Assembly (NCBI GenBank): GCA_016765335.1 | Contig: JAESQE010000445.1 | Span: 1 to 5,192 of the forward strand | Length of the DNA stretch: 5,192 bases | From: Planctomycetaceae bacterium | GTDB lineage: Bacteria > Planctomycetota > Planctomycetia > Planctomycetales > Planctomycetaceae | Direction: 5' to 3' | Shown here: positions 1 to 5,192 of the stretch, in pieces | Layout of the letters: every line of letters begins with the position of its first letter | Numbering within the stretch: position 1 is the first letter of the stretch | Translations under genes and position numbers: made by a program | Notes under the pieces: model-generated | The model's input: only the letters and a program-made list of their open reading frames with translations | Told to the model about the DNA's origin: nothing | The model's database searches: none

Positions 1-3000
1 CAGGACCAACCTGCATTTCAACAAGCAGAGCAAGCCGGTGCAGTCCTGGGGCTGATTTTTGACGACTTTCTCTCCGCCTATCGGACGCATCATCGGGATC
101 TGCTGCTGCACCTTGATGAAGAAGTTTTCGAACTGCCCTACTTTTGGGGGAATATTGCTCAGGCAATACTTGCTCAGGCAGAGCCTTGGGATCAGACCGA
201 AAGAATTATTTCTGGTGCAATCGATCAACTGAATGATTTTATTGGTTATCGCCCGGTTGCAGTTCTGGAAAACGAACAACTGATTGAACCTTACCCACAC
301 GAAAAGTTTCACACGATACCAATTTATGTGGCCTCGGTTGGCGTTTCAGTTGGCCCTTACCATGATCTGTTGAGCAAAACTCTAGAAATGCTTAAGGATC
401 TGCCAGATCAAATCGTCTCAGCGACACATTTTCATCTCGATCATGTCCAGGAAGTGACAGTCGATCTGAGATCCTACGACTACAATCATCCTGTCTATAA
501 ACGGACAAACTATCTGTTTGGAGAATGGGATCCGCATCAGATTGGCCTTGATGGATTCTACCATCGGTTTGTACTGCGAAAAATCATTCTCGATGCATTA
601 TTGGATTGGATTCATCAGCAAAGGTATCAAGAAAAGGTACCTTACGAAGAAGCACTATTTGATGCAGCCGCTGCGTTGAGCGGGACAATACTCATGGCTT
701 CTTCGGTCAGTGGTGCAGCTCCGGATTCTTTCGATTCAACGGTTTCACTTTCGACGTTGTTGCCTGTGGTCCCCCGTCATCGAGACTACTTCTATGAGCA
801 CCTGTTATCCAACATTTCTGGCGAACGAGCAGCCAGGCTCCAGAAGCTTAAGCAAATCACTCAGCAACCGTTTGGTCATGTCCGTCATGCATTGAATATT
901 TTTCTATCAACGCATGGTGCCCGCCAAGTACGAAACCGAGAACTGGCATTGATGTATGCGAGGATGGGGTTTGCGGAAGAGAGTCGGGTTCAAGCTGCGA
1001 TCATTCCAGCTGCATCAATTCGGTTTGAAACCGAAATCCAGTGGCGATTAAGAATCAGTCATCAAAAAATAGAGTCTGGAGAGTTCGAGGAAACAGAAAA
1101 GTTATTAGAAGAAATTGAAGACCTTTTTCAACGAGCAATTCAGTGTGGGTCTCTGGTTGACCCCTGGAACATCCTTGGTTTCCAGGGACAGTTTCCACTG
1201 TTTGCAAACCGTGAAGATGCCGTCCCAGATGTGCGAGTTGAAATTCTGATTGAGATGATGGAGCAGGTCTTATCGCTTTGTGCTGCGACATTGAGCGGAG
1301 CTGCAATGGCCAGCCGGAATGATGTCATTCGTAGAACCTGTGAGCGTTTTCAAAGACTGGCAAATCAATGGGATCGTTATGCGACGACGACCGTCGAAGA
1401 TATCCCCAAGCTTTACGGGATGAAAACCTATCAGTCTGCGTTGGTTGTCAGTAATACGCTTTCCGCATGGAAGCAATCAACTGATGCGCAAGCCAGCCTT
1501 GGTTTCTGGAGAGAGCATGTTGAATTGTTTGAATCGCATATGGCGTATCACAATGTTGTGCACGTGTTGCTTCAAAAAGGAGATTTGAATTCTGCATTTG
1601 GGTTACTGATGCAGTGGCTTAGTCAGACAGAAGAAACCGATTCTATCCAGTTCGACCAAAGCTTCAGCTCGGCGTTACTGGAGTGGACCCGCGTGCTTCA
1701 AAAGACAGTCAGTGGCCCGTCTGAACTATTCCAACGATATCGCAGAATGCTGGAACTTCTTGAAGCCAATGCGGGCAACCGCTGGGGTGTGCCTAAGCTG
1801 GTCCAGGAATTGGAAAAATCTTCTGAGCTGGAAGATAATCAGGATTGGTGGGACGAACCAGCTTTGAATGGCATGGGAGAAGACGACACCGGGGAAGATG
1901 GCACCGGCGATGACGCTGATTGGTCGAGTGAAGGTGAGAATCAGCAGACGGGTGAAGATACCGAAGAGGATGATCCAGAAGATCCGTTTGCTGCTGCCTA
2001 TGAAGGCATGACATTTCGAGATTCAGCAGATGATGGGCAAGAAGGTGCGATTTCCGAACCTTCTGATCCGTGGGCAGATAACGAATTCGAAGAATGGGGA
2101 CGAGCTTACGATCCGCATCTAAAATTCATGCATGCGTTGGCTGAAGTGATGCAGCAAGCAATTCTTGTTGCAGCTGGACTGACCGGTAACCGTGAGCAAA
2201 CAGAAAACGAAGAGCAAGCAGCTGGTTCCAAAACGGATAACACCGATCAGGATCAAGCAGCTCAGGTCTTAGCCAGTGTGAAGGCTTGGTCAAACGACCT
2301 ACTTCGTTTTGAAAGAGAACTGGGGCATCTTTTACACGAAATTCATTCACGGGAAGTTTCTTCTCCTTCGGGCAGCCATGATGCCAATATCGAATACGAT
2401 ATTCAGCTGCAATCAAAACTTTATTTGATGCACAACATCATTTGGACGCTGACCAGACTTCGCTTTGTTCGCCGATTGGGAGAAGCATTTTGTTTGTCGC
2501 AGGGGGAATCTTCACCAGGGGCGGTCACTGATCAGTGGCTGCAAGAGTTCTTACACGCCATTTTGAGTAATGATGTGGCTGAAGTGAAAAAGTTACTGCC
2601 GAATTGTCTTCTGAAACTCTCTCGAAGAAAACTGTTGTATGTCCCGTTGGAGCACGGCGGTACGCCACGTACAATTGCAGATGCTCAGGAGTTACACGCG
2701 TTACTCCGTTTTCTAGTGACGGCATTACCTGGACTGGGCCTGCATCGCGAGACCTGGCACGTGATGGTGACTGCGTATCGAATGGAGCGTGGTGCCCGAC
2801 CGCGAGGACCGGCAATTACCGAGTTTGATCGTTTATTCCGCCAGGCACTTTCCAATACGCTCAGATATCTACTGGAATCATCTAAAGGTTGGCGGTCAGG
2901 CAAACTGGGGGATGAAGAACTAATTGATATCCTCTCAGAAGTTGTTGACCACTACGGCTCTATTTGGCTCAAGCATTCAGCCACGATGCGACTTTCAGCA

Positions 3001-3930
3001 GCGGAGAGTTTGAAGAATGATAGAATCTGGACTGGTGTGCGAGAATTTATTCACAAGTACGGTGCAGATCTTTTTCATGCTCGTAATTTAACATTGGGAT
3101 ACGTCCGAGCGATTGTGCAAAGCGGCGTCGAGGAATTTCTTGAATATCTCGAAGAAAATGACGACCCCATCAAACCGAATCTTTTGGTTGAAGATCTTCA
3201 AGCGGGTCTCATTAATGCGGAAGATGCGGCGATTAATCTGGAAATGATTTATGGAATTGTCATTGATAAGTTTGATCGATTCCTGGAATACAACAGCACG
3301 ACAACGCACTCCGATTATGGCGAAAAATTTGATTGCTTCCTCGACTTCTTAAGGCTCGAAGCCGATTATGATCGCGACGATTGGAATTTCTCTCCGTTGA
3401 AAATCACTCATGAGGCCCTGATTGGTATTGGTCGTCTACAAGCTGCAAAAACATGGGAAGTTGTTTTCAAGGAACGCTCTGCTTCTCGTGCAGATCAACA
3501 TTTGCGAGTCCTGCGACATCTTGAAAAGAAATACGGGGTCAAACTGCCGGCGTTGAGTGATTGCATTGAAGAACGTTTTGTAAAGCCGTTGGCTGTGAAT
3601 CGCATGGTGGCAATTATCAAACAGACGATGCAGGAAAACGATTCCGAAAAAAAGCGGGAATTTTTTGATGACCTGCGTGTCGAGATCGAAAATTACCAGG
3701 ACGGAACGCATGGCACGGGCCTGGAAGTTCCTGAATGGTTGCGGATACTCGATCAAGAAGTTCGAAATCATGAAGCTCCAGATCTACACATGAATGACCC
3801 TTACGGAAAACAGGTCATTACTCCTGTGACAATTAATCTTCGCGAAATGCGCCGACAATTAAAGACTTGGGAAAAAGCAATTCTGCCCAGCAAAAGAAGT
3901 GATTCAAAAGGAACCGGTGATAATTTTTGA
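1..3930 (+). CDS. Giant hypothetical protein, 5'-partial (at least 1309 aa), helical-repeat-like with acidic linker
   Basis: The frame is open from the first base to the TGA at 3928-3930, so the true start lies upstream. The GTG at 328 has no ribosome-binding site and codes for an internal valine. I do not recognise the family. Residues below count from base 1. An N-terminal part includes THFHLDH (about 142-148) and a conserved-looking [10 protein letters not shown] stretch (about 170-179). Residues about 305-380 and 500-540 are amphipathic helical pairs resembling TPR or alpha-solenoid repeats (for example the segment around [14 protein letters not shown]). Residues about 611-700 form a strongly acidic Asp/Glu/Gly linker dotted with tryptophans, and a polar Glu/Gln/Asn-rich stretch follows at about 730-756. 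The C-terminal half is again mostly helical and ends in a basic, polar tail. I see no membrane-spanning segment; a signal peptide cannot be judged without the N-terminus. A cytoplasmic scaffold or protein-interaction role is a guess. That this is a real gene is near certain from its length; function is unknown. Confidence 0.5.
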   Translation, partial: QDQPAFQQAEQAGAVLGLIFDDFLSAYRTHHRDLLLHLDEEVFELPYFWGNIAQAILAQAEPWDQTERIISGAIDQLNDFIGYRPVAVLENEQLIEPYPHEKFHTIPIYVASVGVSVGPYHDLLSKTLEMLKDLPDQIVSATHFHLDHVQEVTVDLRSYDYNHPVYKRTNYLFGEWDPHQIGLDGFYHRFVLRKIILDALLDWIHQQRYQEKVPYEEALFDAAAALSGTILMASSVSGAAPDSFDSTVSLSTLLPVVPRHRDYFYEHLLSNISGERAARLQKLKQITQQPFGHVRHALNIFLSTHGARQVRNRELALMYARMGFAEESRVQAAIIPAASIRFETEIQWRLRISHQKIESGEFEETEKLLEEIEDLFQRAIQCGSLVDPWNILGFQGQFPLFANREDAVPDVRVEILIEMMEQVLSLCAATLSGAAMASRNDVIRRTCERFQRLANQWDRYATTTVEDIPKLYGMKTYQSALVVSNTLSAWKQSTDAQASLGFWREHVELFESHMAYHNVVHVLLQKGDLNSAFGLLMQWLSQTEETDSIQFDQSFSSALLEWTRVLQKTVSGPSELFQRYRRMLELLEANAGNRWGVPKLVQELEKSSELEDNQDWWDEPALNGMGEDDTGEDGTGDDADWSSEGENQQTGEDTEEDDPEDPFAAAYEGMTFRDSADDGQEGAISEPSDPWADNEFEEWGRAYDPHLKFMHALAEVMQQAILVAAGLTGNREQTENEEQAAGSKTDNTDQDQAAQVLASVKAWSNDLLRFERELGHLLHEIHSREVSSPSGSHDANIEYDIQLQSKLYLMHNIIWTLTRLRFVRRLGEAFCLSQGESSPGAVTDQWLQEFLHAILSNDVAEVKKLLPNCLLKLSRRKLLYVPLEHGGTPRTIADAQELHALLRFLVTALPGLGLHRETWHVMVTAYRMERGARPRGPAITEFDRLFRQALSNTLRYLLESSKGWRSGKLGDEELIDILSEVVDHYGSIWLKHSATMRLSAAESLKNDRIWTGVREFIHKYGADLFHARNLTLGYVRAIVQSGVEEFLEYLEENDDPIKPNLLVEDLQAGLINAEDAAINLEMIYGIVIDKFDRFLEYNSTTTHSDYGEKFDCFLDFLRLEADYDRDDWNFSPLKITHEALIGIGRLQAAKTWEVVFKERSASRADQHLRVLRHLEKKYGVKLPALSDCIEERFVKPLAVNRMVAIIKQTMQENDSEKKREFFDDLRVEIENYQDGTHGTGLEVPEWLRILDQEVRNHEAPDLHMNDPYGKQVITPVTINLREMRRQLKTWEKAILPSKRSDSKGTGDNF
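1831..2100 (+). other. Acidic, low-complexity linker encoded inside the giant protein
   Basis: This part of the large gene encodes about 90 residues dominated by Asp, Glu and Gly, with short repeated GEDGTG/GEDDTG-like units around 1876-1914 and several Trp residues in acidic context (DWWDEP, ADWSSE, EEWGRAY). It separates an N-terminal helical half from a C-terminal helical half and is probably disordered. Such linkers commonly join two folded modules or bind basic partners, but nothing in the window shows which applies here. Confidence 0.5.
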
Positions 3931-4001
3931 ATTAGGCAACCACAGGTTGATGATTTTTTATTGGCCATCAATCAACGTGCTAATAATTACTGTCCAGTTC
4001 C
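3931..4001. other. Short spacer after the giant gene, no gene seen
   Basis: These 71 bases lie between the stop of the large gene and the first REP hairpin. They are AT-rich and contain a weak inverted repeat (GTTGAT at 3946-3951 with ATCAAC at 3971-3976). The T-run sits in the loop, so it is not a classical intrinsic terminator. The last eight bases (CCAGTTCC, 3994-4001) also occur immediately before the second REP element at 5007-5014. Confidence 0.5.
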
Positions 4002-4023
4002 GTAGGGTGCGTCGTGACGCACC
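4002..4023 (+). repeat. REP hairpin with GTAG foot, left end of the first RAYT element
   Basis: GTAG (4002-4005) is followed directly by GGTGCGTC (4006-4013), GT, and GACGCACC (4016-4023). This is a perfect 8-base inverted repeat, realistically a 7-bp stem with a CGTG tetraloop. The strand is followed by TTTGTCT, so in RNA the hairpin might also act as a weak transcription terminator or 3'-end stabiliser for the giant gene, whose stop codon is 71 bases upstream. That second role is inference. Confidence 0.5.
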
Positions 4024-4048
4024 TTTGTCTGATTGTTATTATCATACC

Positions 4049-4286
4049 ATGAGCAATTATCGTCGATCTCGGGAAGGCCTCTTTTCTTTTTTACGGTGGT
4101 TACACACAAGCGACATCAAATTCTCACGACTCAAACGGGTCGAGAATGTTTGCGAAATGCCATCAAAGAAGTTCAAGAACATCATCCTTTTGAGCTAACA
4201 GCTATTGTCCTGCTTCCAGATCATCTCCACACAATTTGGGAAGCCAAGCGGAATGGTATGGTGACGAGTTCAAGAACTTTGATTAA
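4049..4286 (+). pseudogene. RAYT transposase (Y1/HUH superfamily), frameshifted and internally deleted
   Basis: The start ATG at 4049 reads [10 protein letters not shown] and then loses frame. Compared with the second copy, one A is missing between 4079 and 4080 (codon 11, CAT). Restoring it gives a typical RAYT N-terminus ([11 protein letters not shown], then [19 protein letters not shown]) through the HUH metal-binding motif PDHLHTIWE, with the two histidines at corrected residues 59 and 61 (bases 4222-4230). Directly after this the frame shifts again into a RAYT-style C-terminus, [12 protein letters not shown], ending at TAA 4284-4286. Roughly 80-100 codons are missing at this junction (about 4240-4250), including the region that carries the catalytic tyrosine. 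The protein would have been a single-strand endonuclease acting on REP hairpins. No Shine-Dalgarno sequence is visible before the ATG. The pseudogene call is firm because two independent lesions are visible. Confidence 0.5.
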
Positions 4287-4288
4287 AT

Positions 4289-4310
4289 GGTGCGTCTCGA
4301 CGCACCCTAC
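4289..4310 (-). repeat. Inverted REP hairpin (iREP), right end of the first RAYT element
   Basis: GGTGCGTC (4289-4296), TC, and GACGCACC (4299-4306) form a perfect inverted repeat followed by CTAC (4307-4310). Read on the minus strand this is GTAG plus the same hairpin as the left end, with one loop base changed. It begins three bases after the transposase stop codon. REP and iREP facing each other around the gene is the arrangement known from BIME/RAYT loci. Confidence 0.5.
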
Positions 4311-4323
4311 ACTACTTAACAAA

Positions 4324-4354
4324 TTGTATGCTCTGTCCTAGACAGCACTATAAT
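4324..4354 (+). promoter_or_regulatory. Candidate sigma-70-type promoter for the 215-aa gene
   Basis: A perfect TATAAT lies at 4349-4354, with a poor -35 candidate, TTGTAT, at 4324-4329 (19-base spacer). Transcription would begin near 4361, leaving only about ten untranslated bases before the ATG at 4371. The site lies just outside the right end of the RAYT element. The -10 match is good, but the -35 and the spacing are not, so this is a tentative call. Confidence 0.5.
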
Positions 4355-4370
4355 AGTATGGGATCCGGTC

Positions 4371-5018
4371 ATGAAAAAGATGTTCATCGTTGTCTTTTTG
4401 GTGTTCTTTATTACAATCGTCGCTGCTTCTGTGTGCGTTTATAATAGGCTTGCATGGAGGCCCGCTCATATCAGCGTATTGGTACGAGGCGGGGCTGCTG
4501 GCGAACTCGGAGACCGATTGGTTGTTACGGAAAACCATAGAGAATTAGTCCACCCATCACTCCTTGGTTCACGTTCCTTGGAGAAAATGACCTTGACAGA
4601 TGAATCATACCTAAATGGTGAATGTTGGCTGTTCACCTTGGAGGACAACAGGATACAACTGGCAGAGACTTATGAGCCACGAATAACATATTTTGGGCCA
4701 CAGCCATATTACCGTAAGTTATCCCCTAGAGAGGCAGTCCTGGAGCAGCCAGTTCGTCTCTCCAAAGGATTTAAGGCAATTTCGCCCTCTTGCTTATCCG
4801 GCCTCTTGATATTGATTCTATCATTTGAAAATGATGAGCACTTGTACGCATACGAGTCGTCGCCTTCAGGTCGTCTTATCACCATCGACAACAGAGGGAT
4901 GGAGTCCCTTCAACTTACACTAGATCGAAATGACGAAGGCCTAGTTCCGCTTGAAAAGTACCAGTATTCAAGTCAGATACGCGATTTCTTTGATCGTGTA
5001 AAAAGGCCAGTTCCGTAG
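4371..5018 (+). CDS. Hypothetical membrane-anchored protein (215 aa)
   Basis: The ATG at 4371 is the first start codon in this frame after the TAA at 4317-4319. A weak GGGA (4360-4363) lies seven bases upstream as a possible ribosome-binding site. Residues 1-3 are MKK, followed by a strongly hydrophobic stretch at about 4-22 ([20 protein letters not shown]) and then Asn-Arg. This is a typical signal anchor or uncleaved signal peptide, so the rest of the protein probably sits outside the cytoplasmic membrane. A second hydrophobic patch at about 144-152 (LLILILSF) looks like a buried strand rather than a membrane helix. I recognise no family or catalytic motif. The gene is flanked on both sides by copies of the same RAYT element. 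Its last residues, PVP, and its TAG stop are encoded by sequence shared with the downstream copy, so the original C-terminus may have been replaced on insertion. An intact signal anchor, the length and a promoter-like box support a real gene; function is unknown. Confidence 0.5.
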   Translation: MKKMFIVVFLVFFITIVAASVCVYNRLAWRPAHISVLVRGGAAGELGDRLVVTENHRELVHPSLLGSRSLEKMTLTDESYLNGECWLFTLEDNRIQLAETYEPRITYFGPQPYYRKLSPREAVLEQPVRLSKGFKAISPSCLSGLLILILSFENDEHLYAYESSPSGRLITIDNRGMESLQLTLDRNDEGLVPLEKYQYSSQIRDFFDRVKRPVP

Positions 5019-5036
5019 GGTGCGTCGTGACGCACC
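5015..5036 (+). repeat. REP hairpin with GTAG foot, left end of the second RAYT element
   Basis: The sequence is identical to the REP at 4002-4023: GTAG (5015-5018), GGTGCGTC (5019-5026), GT, GACGCACC (5029-5036). The TAG of the GTAG foot is the stop codon of the 215-aa gene, so the hairpin begins right at the end of that gene's reading frame and may act as its 3' mRNA structure or terminator. Confidence 0.5.
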
Positions 5037-5061
5037 TTTGTCTGATTGTTATTATCATACC

Positions 5062-5192
5062 ATGAGTAATTATCGTCGATCTCGGGAAGGCCATCTTTTC
5101 TTTTTTACGGTTGTTACACACAAGCGTCGTCAAATTCTCACGACTCAAATGGGTCGAGAATGTTTGCGAAATGCCATCAAAGAAGTTCAAGA
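5062..5192 (+). CDS. REP-associated tyrosine transposase (RAYT), 3'-partial
   Basis: The ATG at 5062 opens a frame of 43 codons plus two bases that reaches the window end without a stop. It begins [18 protein letters not shown] and continues through [10 protein letters not shown] and [13 protein letters not shown], the usual RAYT N-terminus within the Y1/HUH (IS200-like) transposase superfamily. The HUH histidines and catalytic tyrosine would lie beyond the window. RAYTs cut and join single-stranded DNA at REP hairpins, and the matching REP with its GTAG foot lies 25 bases upstream of the start. No clear Shine-Dalgarno sequence precedes the ATG, so translation may be weak, which is common for self-limiting transposases. 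The family call is confident; whether the whole gene is intact cannot be seen. Confidence 0.5.
   Translation, partial: MSNYRRSREGHLFFFTVVTHKRRQILTTQMGRECLRNAIKEVQ

Larger units (their letters stand above)
4002..4310 (+). mobile_element. REP-RAYT-iREP element, internally deleted and non-autonomous (309 bp)
   Basis: The element is delimited by two REP-like hairpins in opposite orientation. The left end begins GTAGGGTGCGTC (4002-4013), and the right end finishes with its exact reverse complement (4299-4310). Over 22 bases the two ends match with one mismatch. Between them lies a broken RAYT transposase gene on the + strand. In known RAYT systems the transposase recognises a GTAG tetranucleotide at the foot of a REP hairpin, and that arrangement is present here at both ends. 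Full RAYT genes are usually about 150-200 codons; this copy keeps about 79. Since both ends survive while the enzyme is lost, it could be mobilised only in trans, for instance by the intact copy starting at 5015. The left boundary could be 3994 instead of 4002, because eight more bases are shared with the second copy. Confidence 0.5.
5015..5192 (+). mobile_element. Second RAYT/REP element, left part only (cut by window end)
   Basis: This is a direct repeat of the first element. Bases 5007-5061 are identical to 3994-4048, and 5062-5192 match 4049-4178 with five substitutions plus one extra base. It starts with the same GTAG-plus-hairpin REP and carries an undamaged transposase reading frame up to the window edge. 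The right end, expected to carry an inverted REP ending GACGCACCCTAC, lies outside the window. Since this copy keeps the frame that the first copy lost, it is the better candidate for a functional element. Confidence 0.5.

Noticed and set aside
328..330. GTG as the start codon of the giant gene
   Set aside because: The frame is open through all 109 codons upstream to the window edge with protein-like composition, and no ribosome-binding site precedes the GTG.
427..444. Metallo-beta-lactamase domain call from the HxHxDH motif
   Set aside because: The surrounding sequence lacks the other conserved elements of the fold, so I kept it only as a low-interest observation.
3436..3771. Minus-strand frame of 111 codons within the giant gene, and other 60-100 codon antisense frames
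   Set aside because: They lie entirely opposite a strong coding frame, have no recognisable protein features or ribosome-binding sites, and are shadows of the sense codon pattern.
3946..3976. Inverted repeat as intrinsic terminator of the giant gene
   Set aside because: The stem is only six AT-rich pairs and the T-run lies in the loop rather than after the stem. The nearby REP hairpin is a better candidate.
3899..4198. 99-codon frame overlapping the end of the giant gene and running into the RAYT remnant
   Set aside because: Only the part from 4049 to about 4079 matches RAYT. The rest is upstream non-coding sequence and the out-of-frame continuation after the one-base deletion.
4033..4341. 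102-codon frame that appears to be a small HUH protein
   Set aside because: Its first residues are an out-of-frame reading of the RAYT start and its tail reads through the inverted REP in the wrong frame. It is the middle of a pseudogene, not a gene.
3994..5192. Composite transposon carrying the 215-aa gene
   Set aside because: Single-strand RAYT/IS200-type transposases are not known to move cargo as classical composite transposons, and the outer end of the second copy is not visible. Two separate insertions explain the layout equally well.

Overview
The window is a stretch of moderate-GC bacterial DNA. It holds a very large open reading frame of unknown function, a decayed RAYT/REP transposase element, a small membrane-anchored protein gene, and the start of a second, undamaged RAYT/REP element. 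The style (a giant family-less cytoplasmic protein, loosely packed genes with weak Shine-Dalgarno signals, and dispersed RAYT/REP elements) suggests a Planctomycetota-type genome. That is an impression only; the window contains no taxonomic marker gene.

Region 1 (1-3930) is one uninterrupted reading frame on the + strand, open from the first base. The gene starts upstream of the window, and the GTG at 328 is only an internal valine codon. It encodes at least 1309 residues: helical, repeat-like flanks around a very acidic linker, with no membrane segment and no family I can name.

Region 2 (3931-4370) is non-coding except for a transposon remnant. The remnant (4002-4310) begins with a REP-type hairpin preceded by GTAG and ends with the same REP in inverted orientation. 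Between them lies a REP-associated tyrosine transposase (RAYT, Y1/HUH superfamily) gene with a one-base frameshift at codon 11 and a large internal deletion just after its HUH motif. It therefore looks like a non-autonomous, MITE-like derivative of a RAYT element.

Region 3 (4371-5018) is a 215-codon gene with an N-terminal membrane anchor and no recognised family. A perfect TATAAT box lies shortly upstream of its start.

Region 4 (5007-5192) is a second RAYT element in the same orientation as the first. It is nearly identical over the shared part but has an intact reading frame that runs off the window. Its GTAG tetranucleotide supplies the TAG stop codon of the 215-codon gene. The small gene is thus bracketed by a dead and a probably live copy of the same element, and its C-terminus was probably set by the insertion of the second copy. 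The live copy could act in trans on the REP ends of the dead one.

[Form note: the original answer gave no feature confidence values; the uniform 0.5 is a placeholder required by the schema, not an estimate.]
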